Of a stretch of DNA of 64,000 bases, positions 52,940 through 61,838 are shown one piece after another. The notes below the pieces were generated by a model. It was not told where the DNA came from, made no database searches, and saw nothing but the letters and a program-made list of their open reading frames with translations. A program made the position numbers and the translations under genes. The stretch is from JAFGBI01 sp964480725. Its GTDB lineage: Bacteria > Myxococcota_A > Polyangia > Polyangiales > Polyangiaceae. Where the stretch lies: assembly GCA_964480725.1 (NCBI GenBank), contig CAYZQO010000030.1:6919-70918 (forward strand). Reading direction: 5' to 3'. Positions within the stretch are counted from its first letter, which is position 1; each line of letters opens with the position of its first letter.

Positions 52940-54148
52940 ATGTCCCTCTGGCCCCCGAAGCTTCGTTCACCCGACGGCCTCTTCGTCCTCCTCTGCACGG
53001 GGTTCGTCGTCGCGCTCGTGCTGATGCCGACGGGCTTCGAAGGGGCCGTCCACGCCGGCACGCACCACGCGAAGGCTCGGGTTTCGTGCACCGACGACAC
53101 CGGGGTGAAGGAGGTGCGGCTGATCAAGACCGGCACCCAGGGGGTCACCGCGACCCTGCTCACGGGACCCCATCGCGGGGAGACGATCGAGGTCGTCAAC
53201 GAGCTCCGTGGATCGATGGAGATCGACGAGATCTACCGCCGCGGCCACGCCCTGCTGGTGGAGTACACCATCGGACCGAACGGCGCCGTGTCGGCCGCCT
53301 ATGCACGAGGACGCTACCGACTGGATCTCACCCTCGGCCTGCTCGCCGCGTTCGGCCTGCTGCTGGTCGCCGTGGCCGGGATTACCGGCCTGAAGGCGCT
53401 CCTGTCCTTCGTGCTCGCTGCGCTGATGTTGTGGAAGGTGCTCTACCCAGCGATCCTCCGTGGACACGATCCTATCCTGGTGGCGCTCCTGGTGACCGGC
53501 ACGCTCGTGGGAACGATCTGTCTGCTCGTTGGGGGCGTATCGCGCAAGGGCCTGGTGGCCATGCTGGGATCGGCGCTCGGTCTGGGCCTCACCTGCGCGC
53601 TCGCCATGATCCTCACCCGCACCTTCGCCATCGACGGCGCGGTGCTCCCGTTCGCCCCCACCCTGCTATTCATGGGGCATTTCGACCTCAGCCTCACCCG
53701 GCTGTTCATGGCCAGCATCTTCATCGCCGCCTCCGGAGCGATGATGGACGTGGCCATGGACATCGCCGCCAGCATGGATGAAATCTACCAGCAGCAACCC
53801 GCCATTCGCCTGGGAGAGCACATCCGCTCGGGCCTCACGGTGGGCAAGGCCGTCGTCGGCACGATGACGACGACCCTGCTGCTCGCCTACTCCGGGGCCT
53901 ATTCCGCGATGATGATGGTGTTCATGGGACAAGGGGTCCCGCTCGCGAACGCCTTCAACTTGAGCCACGTCTCGGGGGAGGTCCTGCACACCCTCGTCGG
54001 GAGCCTGGGGCTGGTGACCGTAGCCCCGTTCACCGCCGTCGCGGGCGGCCTGGTCTACCACCGCCGGGGCGCTGACCGAGCCCCGGCGAGCGGTCCGCAC
54101 CGGGTAGCGAGTCCGGGCGGCGAGGCGCGCGCAATCGAACGACGCTGA
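52940..54148 (+). CDS. YibE/F-family membrane protein
   Basis: 402 residues. One N-terminal helix, a soluble beta domain (residues about 45-130: ARVSCTDDTGVKEVRLIKTGTQGVTATLLTGPHRGETIEVVNEL), then seven or eight helices with the YibE/F signature (GLKALLSFVLAALMLW, MASIFIAASGAMMDVAMDIAASMDEI, VGKAVVGTMTTTLLLAYSGAYSAMMMVF). Function of the family is unknown; an exporter role has been suggested. Convergent with the Ppx/GppA gene (58 bp between stops). Confidence 0.88.
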   Translation: MSLWPPKLRSPDGLFVLLCTGFVVALVLMPTGFEGAVHAGTHHAKARVSCTDDTGVKEVRLIKTGTQGVTATLLTGPHRGETIEVVNELRGSMEIDEIYRRGHALLVEYTIGPNGAVSAAYARGRYRLDLTLGLLAAFGLLLVAVAGITGLKALLSFVLAALMLWKVLYPAILRGHDPILVALLVTGTLVGTICLLVGGVSRKGLVAMLGSALGLGLTCALAMILTRTFAIDGAVLPFAPTLLFMGHFDLSLTRLFMASIFIAASGAMMDVAMDIAASMDEIYQQQPAIRLGEHIRSGLTVGKAVVGTMTTTLLLAYSGAYSAMMMVFMGQGVPLANAFNLSHVSGEVLHTLVGSLGLVTVAPFTAVAGGLVYHRRGADRAPASGPHRVASPGGEARAIERR

Positions 54149-54206
54149 GGTGCTGCGAGCGAACCCGGGCGCCCCGACGTCCCCCCCGGGGGCCTCGGCG
54201 CGCCGG

Positions 54207-55229
54207 TCAGTCCTCGGGTGGAATCCCGTGGCCCATCGTCGCCGGGGGCCAGTGCCCGTAGGCTTGCTCGAAGAGCTGGCTCAAGACGCCGTCGGCGACC
54301 CCAAGCTTGGGCACGACCATCGTCTTGACGTCCGCCCACTTCATTACCTGGTAGTAGACCCTACCGGCGGGCACGATCACGTCGGCTCGGTCGGGCTTGA
54401 GCCCGTAGGTGCGCATCCGATCCTCGACGCTCAGTGGCTCCAGCGCCTGGAGGACCTCGCGGATCCGGCGGCGCGCGAGCGTGGCCCCGGGGGTGCCGAC
54501 CACGAGGTCGTAGATCTTCGAGATGTTGCCACCGGTGCCGATTGCCTCCGTGGGGTGAGCCCGGGGCGGGAGCGACTCGAGCCAGCGGCGCATCCGCACC
54601 CACTCGGACTCCTGGACCTGCCCGCCGAGCAGGCGCACGCCGCCGATGCGGAAGGAGTCGCTGCGCTCGACCCGGCCCGCCGACAGCAGCGTCAGCTCAG
54701 TCGAGCCGCCGCCCACGTCGATGTAGAGGTAGTCCTTGGCCGGGGACAGACCCGACTCGAGGTGGTTGGCGAAGATCGTCCGTGCCTCCTCCGCGCCGGA
54801 GACGATCTCGAGGCGGATGCCCGTCTCACTCCACACGCGATCGGCCGCCTCAGCCCCGTTGTCGGCCTCGCGCAGGGCGGAGGTGGCACAGGCGCGCAGC
54901 TTGTGGGGGCGAAAGAAGCCGATCAGGTGCCGGAAGGCGTGGAAGACCGTGACGAGCTGATCGATCTTCGGTGCGGGCAGGCGCCCGGTGGTGAACACGT
55001 CGTCCCCGAGCCGAAGCGGGACCCGATAGCTCGCTTCCCGCTGCAAAAACCGCGCACCCTGACCGACCGCGCGCGCGACGACCAGGCGCACCGCGTTCGA
55101 CCCCACGTCGCACGCCGCGAGGCGGAGCTCCTCAGCCAGGATCGCCCCCCGTGAGGTCCGCCAGGTGGGGCCAAGCCACGCGTGACCACCTGCCGCCGCG
55201 CCGACCCAGGAGTCGAGCGTCGTCCCCAC
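54207..55229 (-). CDS. Ppx/GppA-type exopolyphosphatase
   Basis: 340 residues from a GTG at 55229; the homology begins only at about residue 34 (LRLAACDVGSNAVRLVVARAV), so the true start may lie further in at a rare codon. Sugar-kinase/actin-like fold motifs follow: the first phosphate loop DVGSNAVRL, then TSALREADNG, SGAEEAR, YLYIDVGGGSTELTLL and AIGTGGNISKIYDL. It hydrolyses polyphosphate or pppGpp. Length and lack of the C-terminal HD part indicate the short Ppx2-like form. Confidence 0.85.
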   Translation of the reverse strand: MGTTLDSWVGAAAGGHAWLGPTWRTSRGAILAEELRLAACDVGSNAVRLVVARAVGQGARFLQREASYRVPLRLGDDVFTTGRLPAPKIDQLVTVFHAFRHLIGFFRPHKLRACATSALREADNGAEAADRVWSETGIRLEIVSGAEEARTIFANHLESGLSPAKDYLYIDVGGGSTELTLLSAGRVERSDSFRIGGVRLLGGQVQESEWVRMRRWLESLPPRAHPTEAIGTGGNISKIYDLVVGTPGATLARRRIREVLQALEPLSVEDRMRTYGLKPDRADVIVPAGRVYYQVMKWADVKTMVVPKLGVADGVLSQLFEQAYGHWPPATMGHGIPPED

Positions 55230-55453
55230 ACGGTGGCGGCGTCAATGAGGACGGGGATCGGGTCATGGAGAGCTCGGGGGCTGGCGTTCGAGGCGGAACA
55301 GCAGCGCCGGCGTTCGAGCCGCGGTGCCACACGCTCGTCGGTCGAGCTCGACCGCGGCGTGCGCCGGCAATCTACCACGCGCTCGGCGCGGGAGGTGCCT
55401 CGTTCGGGTTCGGAGCCGCGCCGAACGGGTGAGGGGACCCGTGCTTCGGGCCG

Positions 55454-55696
55454 GTGTCGAAGGGCTCGCAGCGGACGCCACCGTCCATCCCCGGGCGTGC
55501 GCCGGCCCCCTTCAGCTGGAGCGACCACTGCTCCTACTGGCACTTCGGCTACCCGGCGCTGATGGTGACGGACACCGCCTTCTTCCGGAACCCCAACTAC
55601 CACTCGGCACGCGACCGCTGCGAGACGCTCGACTACCCGCGCCTGGCGCGGGTGACCGAGGGGCTCGCGGGCGCCGTCGCGCGCCTCGTCGCCTGA
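55454..55696 (+). pseudogene. M28 zinc peptidase, only the C-terminus
   Basis: 80 codons ending in the characteristic M28 tail: SWSDHCSYWHFGYPALMVTDTAFFRNPNYHSARDRCETLDYPRLARVTEGLAGAVARL (the final metal-binding His is in NYHSARD). The remaining 200 or so residues with the other zinc ligands are missing; upstream to 55230 no continuation is found in any frame. Remnant of an aminopeptidase-type gene. Confidence 0.75.
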
Positions 55697-55814
55697 GCGG
55701 GGCCGGGGCGTCGGCACGTCAGGGCTCTGCCCGAAAGCCCGGCGAGTCGCGAAAACCCTGCGGAGGGGCCTCAGCCCTTGCGCCGCGGCGCGCGGAGGAG
55801 GCTACGATGCTCCC

Positions 55815-56624
55815 ATGAAGGTCGTGCTGATCACGGGGGCCTCCTCGGGCTTCGGGATGCTAGTGGCCGAGCGCCTGCTCGCCGAGGGCCATGCGGTCTA
55901 CGCCGCCGCGCGCCGCGTCGAGCGGATGGCGCCGCTCGCGGCGAAGGGCGCCCACCTGCTGGCGATGGACGTGACGGACACCGCGTCGGTCGAGGCGGGG
56001 GTCGCCCGGGTGCTCACCGAGCAGGGGCGGATCGATGTCCTGTTCAACAACGCGGGGTACGGCTCCTACGGGGCCGTCGAGTGCGTGCCCCTGGAGGAGG
56101 TCCGGCGGCAGTACGAGGTCAACGTCTTCGGCGTAGGAAGGCTGATCCAGGCGGTGGTCCCGCACCTGCGCCAGCGGCGGCAGGGGCGCGTCATCAACAT
56201 GGCGTCCGTGGTCGGTCAGATCTCGATGCCGATGCTGGGCTGGTACGCTTCCACCAAGCACGCGGTCGAGGCCCTGTCCGACGCCCTGCGCATGGAGCTT
56301 GGGCCGCTCGGGATCGACGTGGTCGTGATCGAGCCCGGCCCGGTGCGGACCGAGTTCGAGGCGACCGCCTTCGCTACCTTCGCCCGCGTCGAGCACCCCG
56401 AGGAGTACCGGGCCCGCGCGGCGGCCTTCGAGCGCTTCTCCCACGCCATGTACGCCAAGGCGCCCGGTCCCGAGAGCACCGCCAACGCCGTGATGAAGGC
56501 GATCCACGCCCGCCGCCCGCGCGCGCGGTACGCCACCACCCCAATGGCCGCGATCCTGCCGCGGGTCCGTCGCTGGCTCGGGGATCGGCTCTTCGACTGG
56601 GCGATGCTCGGGCAACTGCAGTAG
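55815..56624 (+). CDS. Short-chain dehydrogenase/reductase
   Basis: 269 residues. NAD(P)-binding TGASSGFGMLVAERLL, DVTDTASV, NNAGYGSYGAVE, catalytic Ser-Tyr-Lys (ASVVGQISMPMLGWYASTKHAVEAL) and PGPVRTEFEATAF. Classical SDR of the C1/C2 type; an Arg after the second strand (AARRVERM) favours NADP. The substrate is unknown; similar proteins reduce ketosteroids or acyl chains. First of a rightward set with the glycosyltransferase. Confidence 0.9.
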   Translation: MKVVLITGASSGFGMLVAERLLAEGHAVYAAARRVERMAPLAAKGAHLLAMDVTDTASVEAGVARVLTEQGRIDVLFNNAGYGSYGAVECVPLEEVRRQYEVNVFGVGRLIQAVVPHLRQRRQGRVINMASVVGQISMPMLGWYASTKHAVEALSDALRMELGPLGIDVVVIEPGPVRTEFEATAFATFARVEHPEEYRARAAAFERFSHAMYAKAPGPESTANAVMKAIHARRPRARYATTPMAAILPRVRRWLGDRLFDWAMLGQLQ

Positions 56625-56756
56625 CCCCGCCCCCCGTCGGGCATGCGGGTGACGGTGCTCTTGCGGCGCTGCGGGCCGTCTCGGGAGCGGGCGGTTCACG
56701 CGCCCGCGGAGCCCGAGGTCGAAGAGGAGCCAGGCTGCGTGCTAGGCTCTCGCGCC

Positions 56757-57845
56757 ATGCGGATCCTGTACGGGGTGCCGAGCGAGGGGATGGGGCACGC
56801 CACGCGCAGCCAGGTCGTCATTCGGCATCTCCTCGAGAACGGCCACGACGTGCGCGTCGCGACCAGCGACCGGGCCTTCGAGCTGCTGGAGCAGACCTTC
56901 CCAGGGCGCTGCTACCGCATCGAAGGGCTGCATCTCAAATACGACCGCGGCACCGTGGACAAGCTTGCCACCTTCGCGCATCTGATGGCCAACGCCCCCG
57001 AGGGGCTGGCCAAGAACGTGCAGCAGTACATCCGTCTGTCGCAGTCCGAGCTCCCCGACGTCGTGATCTCGGATTTCGAGAGCTTCACCTTCTACTTCGC
57101 CAAGTTAAAGATGCTGCCGTTGCTGAGCGTCGACAACATGCAGGTGATCGATCGCTGCTACCTCGGCTTCAAGGTGCCGAGGCGAGAGCGGGAGAGCCAT
57201 CGGCTCGCGGAAACCATCATCAAGGCCAAGGTCCCCTTCTGTCAGCGCTACCTCATCACCTCTTTCTTCGACGCGCTGCCGCGCCTCCCGGACACGGAGC
57301 TCGTGCCGCCCATCCTGCGTCCCGGGGTGATCGCGGCCAAGACCACGCCGCCAGCGCCCGCGGACCACGTCCTCGTCTACCAGACGGCATCGACCCAGAC
57401 CGACCTGATCGGCGTGCTCCAAGGCGTTCGCGGGCAGCGCTTCATCGTCTACGGGCTGGGGCGCGACGAGGAGATCGGCGGCGTGACCCTGCGTTCCTTC
57501 AGCGAGGACGGGTTCATCCGCGATCTGGCGAGCTCCCGTGCGGTGGTGACCAACGGCGGGTTCAGCCTGATCAGCGAGGCGGTCTTCCTGCACCGTCCGG
57601 TCTGCAGCTTCCCGCTCTCGGGTCAGTTCGAGCAGTTCGTCAATGGCGAGCAGATCGAACGCATGGGCTACGGAAGGCGCTTTTCCCGCTTCACGGGTGA
57701 CGCGCTCAAGGCGTTCTTCTACGACCTGCCCCAGTTCCAGGAGAAACTGCGCGCCTATCGTCAGGACGGCAACCGCGAGGTGTTCGCAGCCGTGGATCGG
57801 TTCCTCGACGACGTCGCCCAGCATCGGCTCCAGGCCAACGCCTAG
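56757..57845 (+). CDS. GT-B glycosyltransferase-like protein
   Basis: 362 residues from the ATG at 56757. N-terminal MRILYGVPSEGMGHATRSQVVIRHLL (the GxGHxxR turn), then VVISDFESFTFYFAKLKMLPLLSVDN, and the donor-site block RAVVTNGGFSLISEAVFLHRPVCSFPLSGQFEQFVNGEQIERMGYG. These match the MJ1255/UDP-N-acetylglucosamine:LPS-type family of GT-B transferases. Cytoplasmic face of the membrane; acceptor unknown. About 130 bp after the SDR gene. Confidence 0.82.
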   Translation: MRILYGVPSEGMGHATRSQVVIRHLLENGHDVRVATSDRAFELLEQTFPGRCYRIEGLHLKYDRGTVDKLATFAHLMANAPEGLAKNVQQYIRLSQSELPDVVISDFESFTFYFAKLKMLPLLSVDNMQVIDRCYLGFKVPRRERESHRLAETIIKAKVPFCQRYLITSFFDALPRLPDTELVPPILRPGVIAAKTTPPAPADHVLVYQTASTQTDLIGVLQGVRGQRFIVYGLGRDEEIGGVTLRSFSEDGFIRDLASSRAVVTNGGFSLISEAVFLHRPVCSFPLSGQFEQFVNGEQIERMGYGRRFSRFTGDALKAFFYDLPQFQEKLRAYRQDGNREVFAAVDRFLDDVAQHRLQANA

Positions 57846-57887
57846 TGGTGTTGACGGCGTCGGCGCGCTGCGGGCAGGATATCGGCG

Positions 57888-58289
57888 ATGATCAGCCCCC
57901 GCGACAGGACCGCGCTGACGCCCGCTGCCCCGCTCCTGCTGGTGGCAATGCTCACAGCGTCGGCCTGCAGCAAGCCGTGGGCTTCTGCGCCGACGGAGGA
58001 CTTCGTCAGGCGCCATGCGTGCCCCGCGAGCAGAGTCGAAACCACCAAGGAGGGGAGCGACCGAGCGCGCGTCACCGGCTGCGGCGACAGCGAGGTCTAC
58101 GTGCGCGACTGCGCGAACCGGTCCTCGTCGTTCCCGGGCAAGCCGGAGCCGCGCGCACCCCTGACCGAGAGCGAGGCGCGCGGCTTGGGCAGTGGCAACA
58201 CGGGTCCTGCCGAAACCGGCTGCGCCTGGACGCGGGAGCAGGAGCGCCCAGGAGCAGACTTCCGCCCCGGGGGCCGCCCACCGCCCTGA
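57888..58289 (+). CDS. Small lipoprotein of unknown function
   Basis: 133 residues from the ATG at 57888. Lipobox VAMLTASAC. Five cysteines after it (RHACPASRVET, RVTGCGDSEVYVRDC, TGCAWTREQE) and a Pro-rich end. The segment FVRRHACPASRVETTKEGSDRARVTGCGDSEVYVRDC resembles a short repeat common in myxobacterial lipoproteins, of unknown role. 43 bp after the glycosyltransferase. Confidence 0.65.
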   Translation: MISPRDRTALTPAAPLLLVAMLTASACSKPWASAPTEDFVRRHACPASRVETTKEGSDRARVTGCGDSEVYVRDCANRSSSFPGKPEPRAPLTESEARGLGSGNTGPAETGCAWTREQERPGADFRPGGRPPP

Positions 58290-58385
58290 AGCTCGGCGCG
58301 ACCCTCGGTTCACCGGCTGGCGCTGCGAGCCGACCTTCCTACCGCGCAGGCCCGACGCGACCACCGGATGTCCGCCGCGCTCTCG

Positions 58386-59231
58386 CTAGCCGCAGGCCCA
58401 GGCGGGAATGGCGGCGGGCCCGCCACCGATCTCGCAGATGCAACTCGTCTGGCCGTACGGACACACCAGATCGAAATCGGCGAACGTGCACGGGGCCCCA
58501 TCCGAGGGCGCGGTCGCCGGGCAACCGTCTCCCGTCGCTCCACAGGTCCACTCGAGACGTTCACGGGGGCCGAACCCCTGCTCGCAGACGCAGATCCCCC
58601 CGTCGAACTCGCAGACGAGGGAGGCCTCCGTGCAGGCGTCGCCATCGGCCGGCATGGTCGCGGGACAGGTGACGCAGCTCCACACCGCGGAGCCCGGACC
58701 GAGGGCGGAGCAGTCGCAGAAGGTGGCGCCATAGCTGCACGAAAGGCCGGCGGTGCACGGGTCCCCGTCGCTCGGCACGGAGCCCGGACAGCCTGGGTTT
58801 CCGACGGCGCCTGCCTCGCCTCCCGCAGCGACGCCGCCATAGCTGGCACCTCCGTCCGAGCCGCCGCCGCTCGCACCGCCGGCGGTCACGGCGCCACCGT
58901 TCGTGGTGCCCGCGGTGGGCACCCCGCCCGTCGTCACTGCTCCGCCATCGGTGACTCCACCAGTGGGAGCCGAGCCTCCGGTCGTGACTCCACCGGCGGT
59001 GATCATGCCGCCCGCGGTCGCTCCACCCGTAGCCACTCCACCTGTGGTCGTCGAGCCACCGGTCTGGGCGCCACCGCTGGCGCCGCCCGATGTCAGGCCA
59101 CCCGTGGACACCACGCCGCCGCCGAGGCCGGCGGTACCCGCCATGCCGGTGCCCTCCGCGTCGAGGACGCAGGCCGAAAGGAGGCTGAGGATCCCCACGC
59201 CGGATCCGATCGCGCGGAAGTACCGAGGCAT
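58386..59231 (-). CDS. Lipoprotein with TGG linker and three Cys-rich modules
   Basis: 281 residues from the ATG at 59231. Lipobox GVGILSLLSAC. A Gly/Thr/Ser linker of about 110 residues leads to three similar modules: CPGSVPSDGDPCTAGLSCSYGATFCDC, CPATMPADGDACTEASLVCEFDGGICVC and CPATAPSDGAPCTFADFDLVCPYGQTSCIC, each ending in W-x-C. Six cysteines per module suggest three disulphides each. Surface protein; ligand unknown. Same architecture as the protein at 22017. Confidence 0.75.
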   Translation of the reverse strand: MPRYFRAIGSGVGILSLLSACVLDAEGTGMAGTAGLGGGVVSTGGLTSGGASGGAQTGGSTTTGGVATGGATAGGMITAGGVTTGGSAPTGGVTDGGAVTTGGVPTAGTTNGGAVTAGGASGGGSDGGASYGGVAAGGEAGAVGNPGCPGSVPSDGDPCTAGLSCSYGATFCDCSALGPGSAVWSCVTCPATMPADGDACTEASLVCEFDGGICVCEQGFGPRERLEWTCGATGDGCPATAPSDGAPCTFADFDLVCPYGQTSCICEIGGGPAAIPAWACG

Positions 59232-59358
59232 AGTCCTGCCACGGACGCGGAGTTCGCCGCGTCCTGGCGTGGGAGTACCCGATCGGGGCGATCGGGAGGC
59301 GACCCGGCGCCAGCGCGGGGGTTCCCCGGGTCGCTCGGCGCGGTGCTCGGCGCCGAGC

Positions 59359-60645
59359 CTACGGCGCAGCGGGGAGCAGCTCGCTGATCACGTCGTAGAA
59401 GGAGTCTCCGAGCACCTCGTAACCAGCGGTGTTCGGGTGGAGGCCGTCGGCCATCAGCGCCGTCTTGTAATTCGGGTTCTGCGTGTAGGCCGTGTAGTTG
59501 TCGACGAAGACGACGTGCTTGCCGGCCGCCGCCGCTTCCTCCGCCTTGGCCTGGATGGCGGTGTTGTAGGCCGCCACCCGCTGGTTGGTGCCGTCGTCGG
59601 TCGTGGGGATGATGGCGGACACGACCAGCAGCGCGTCCGGTGCGGCGCTGGTGATCTGATCGATCAGGCTGCCCAGACGGTTGGGGGCGTTGTTGATGTC
59701 ATCATTGCCGTTGATGTCATTGGTGCCGATCTTGAGCAGCACGATGTGCGGGTCGCTGCTCCCGATCGCGGCGTCGATGACCCCGGCGATCTGCGAGATC
59801 TTCCAGCCGCCATGTCCCTCGTGACGCTTGGGGAACGTCTGTCCGTCGACCGTTTCTGGTCCGTTGGTGAGGGTCCCGACGAAGGTGATGTTCTGGTTGT
59901 GGGTCAGCGCCTGGCGGTAGAGCTCGATCCGATACCCTCCCATGGGCGGCGTGCAGCAACCCTCGGTGATCGAATCGCCGACCGGCATGATGTTGCAGGC
60001 AGTCCCCGGGGTGGTTGGGCAGGGCCTGAACCCTCCGTCGCCGCCCGTCTCGGCCACGCCGCCCGTCTCGGCCACGCCGCCCGTCTCGGCCACGCCGCCC
60101 GTCGCGGCCACGCCACCCGTCGCGGCCACGCCACCCGTCTCGGCCACGCCACCCGTCTCGGCCACGCCACCCGTCGCGGCCACGCCGCCCGTCTCGGCCA
60201 CGCCACCGGTCAACACGCCACCAGTACCCGCACCGCCGGTTCCTCCGATCCCTCCCGACGGGGGCAGGCCGCCCGTGCTGGCACCACCGGTGGCAAAACC
60301 CCCGGTGCCGGCGCCACCGCTGGGTGCACCGCCGGAGCTCGGGCCTCCGCCCGTGGGGATGGCGCCGCCCGTCGGGTGGGCTCCGCCGCTGTCGTTGGTC
60401 CCGCCGCTGTTCACGAGGCCACCGGAACTGGTCGTTGCGCCGGTGCCAATCTGAGTACCACCCGCGCCAGCCAGTCCCGTGCCGCCGGAGCCAACCAGCC
60501 CCGTGCCACCCGACCCGCCGGTTTGCGGCGCGGCGCCGCCCGTCTGCGCCTCGGTCACCGGGGACGGAGTGTCATCCGTTCCTCCGCAGCCGGCGGCGAG
60601 GAAGATCCAGAAGAACACCACCGTCTTGAACGATACAGAACCCAT
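59359..60645 (-). CDS. SGNH/GDSL esterase lipoprotein with TGG linker
   Basis: 428 residues from the ATG at 60645. Lipobox FFWIFLAAGC, then about 190 residues of TGG repeats, then an SGNH hydrolase: block I NIMPVGDSITEG (catalytic Ser), Gly in GGWKISQIAG, block III LLKIGTNDINGN and block V MADGLHPNTAGY (Asp-His). Close in pattern to carbohydrate esterases of the CE2/CE3 type, so it may deacetylate polysaccharide outside the cell. The Cys pair EGCCTPP just after the Ser motif is unusual. Confidence 0.9.
   Translation of the reverse strand: MGSVSFKTVVFFWIFLAAGCGGTDDTPSPVTEAQTGGAAPQTGGSGGTGLVGSGGTGLAGAGGTQIGTGATTSSGGLVNSGGTNDSGGAHPTGGAIPTGGGPSSGGAPSGGAGTGGFATGGASTGGLPPSGGIGGTGGAGTGGVLTGGVAETGGVAATGGVAETGGVAETGGVAATGGVAATGGVAETGGVAETGGVAETGGDGGFRPCPTTPGTACNIMPVGDSITEGCCTPPMGGYRIELYRQALTHNQNITFVGTLTNGPETVDGQTFPKRHEGHGGWKISQIAGVIDAAIGSSDPHIVLLKIGTNDINGNDDINNAPNRLGSLIDQITSAAPDALLVVSAIIPTTDDGTNQRVAAYNTAIQAKAEEAAAAGKHVVFVDNYTAYTQNPNYKTALMADGLHPNTAGYEVLGDSFYDVISELLPAAP
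60040..60230. repeat. 18-bp tandem repeats in the esterase linker
   Basis: The unit acgccgcccgtctcggcc and close variants repeat about ten times, encoding TGGVAE or TGGVAA on the minus strand. Probably length-variable. Confidence 0.8.
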
Positions 60646-60964
60646 CGCAGCCTCCGGCGCGGACAAGAACGGCCAGCCTCGAGACGCCGCGATTGCGCTC
60701 GTGGGCCGGCACCTCGCCCCAGTCTCCGCCGCGACGGGAAGAGACGGCAGAGGTCGAGGCGCACCCCTGAGCGGTGAAGGATTACAGCGGCAGGCGACCT
60801 CGCCGGTGCCCGGCTCACGGCGCCAGGGGATCGCGGAGCCCGCGAAGCTTCGCCTCCACCGTGCCCTCCCGGTGGGAACGCCCCCGCGGGTTGCTTGGCG
60901 GCCACCGTCCCAGCGAAGATTCCGCTTCGTGAGCGGCGATTCGAGCAGTGAGGGCGTGAGCGCG
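60646..60964. other. Divergent promoter region
   Basis: 319 bp between the leftward esterase and the rightward methyltransferase, so it must hold two promoters. No sigma-70-like hexamer pair or dyad stands out. Confidence 0.4.
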
Positions 60965-61747
60965 ATGTCAACGGACAACTTCTGGCGCTATTTCCACGAG
61001 CTCTACGAGGCGCTCCCCCGTCAGGGGCCCGGCGAGCGCGAGAGCACCGAGCGGGCGCTGGCGATGCTGCCCCGGCTCGGACGGGGGCAGCGCCTCCTCG
61101 ACGTCGGCTGCGGCTCGGGGGCGCAGACACTCGACCTCGCGCGGGCGACCGAGGCGCGGATCGTGGCGGTGGACGCGCACCCGCCGTTCGTCGAGCAGCT
61201 CGCCCGCCGGGCGGCAGAGCTCGGCCTCGCGGAGCGGCTAACGACGCAGGTGGGCGACATGAACGAGCTGCCGTTCGCGGACGGCTCCTTCGACGTCGTC
61301 TGGGCGGAGGGGTCGATCTTCATCATCGGCTTCGCCCGAGGCCTCGACCGCTGGCGCCGGCTGCTCGGGCCGGGCGGGCACCTCGTCGTCTCCGAGCTCT
61401 GCTGGCTAGCGGGCGATCCGCCGGCCGAGGTGCGCGAGTTCTTCGCCGCCGAGGGCGCCGAGGTCGCGGACGTCCCGACCCGGCGACGCGCCGTGGACGC
61501 CGCCGGCTACCGCCTCCTCGGCGACTTCGTGCTCCCCGCGTCGGGCTGGTGGGAGAACTACTACGTGCCCCTGGCCGCCGAGCTCGAGCGCTTCCGCGCG
61601 ACGCACCGGGACGACCCCGAGGCCATGGCGGTGGCCGAGCGGAGCGAACGCGAGATCGACGTCTACCGGCGGCACCCGAGCGCGTTCGGCTACGTCTTCT
61701 TCGTGCTGCAGCGGCCCGAGGGCGAAGCGGTCGCTCCGCCCGAGTAG
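60965..61747 (+). CDS. Class I SAM-dependent methyltransferase
   Basis: 260 residues from the ATG at 60965. Motif I RLLDVGCGSGAQTLDLAR, acidic end of strand 2 (IVAVDAHPPFVEQLARR), VGDMNELPFADGSFDVVWAEGSIFIIGF, and GPGGHLVVSELCWLAGDPP. Typical of small-molecule UbiE/arsenite-like methyltransferases. Followed by the B12 radical SAM gene after 91 bp in the same direction, so probably an operon; the two may act on one product. Confidence 0.88.
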   Translation: MSTDNFWRYFHELYEALPRQGPGERESTERALAMLPRLGRGQRLLDVGCGSGAQTLDLARATEARIVAVDAHPPFVEQLARRAAELGLAERLTTQVGDMNELPFADGSFDVVWAEGSIFIIGFARGLDRWRRLLGPGGHLVVSELCWLAGDPPAEVREFFAAEGAEVADVPTRRRAVDAAGYRLLGDFVLPASGWWENYYVPLAAELERFRATHRDDPEAMAVAERSEREIDVYRRHPSAFGYVFFVLQRPEGEAVAPPE

Positions 61748-61838
61748 CGCCGCCGCGCCGGCAGCAGCGCCTGGCGCCGGCGCGGGTGAGATCCTAGGCT
61801 CCTCCCGCCTCGCCCGCCGGACGAGCGAGCCCCCGCGG

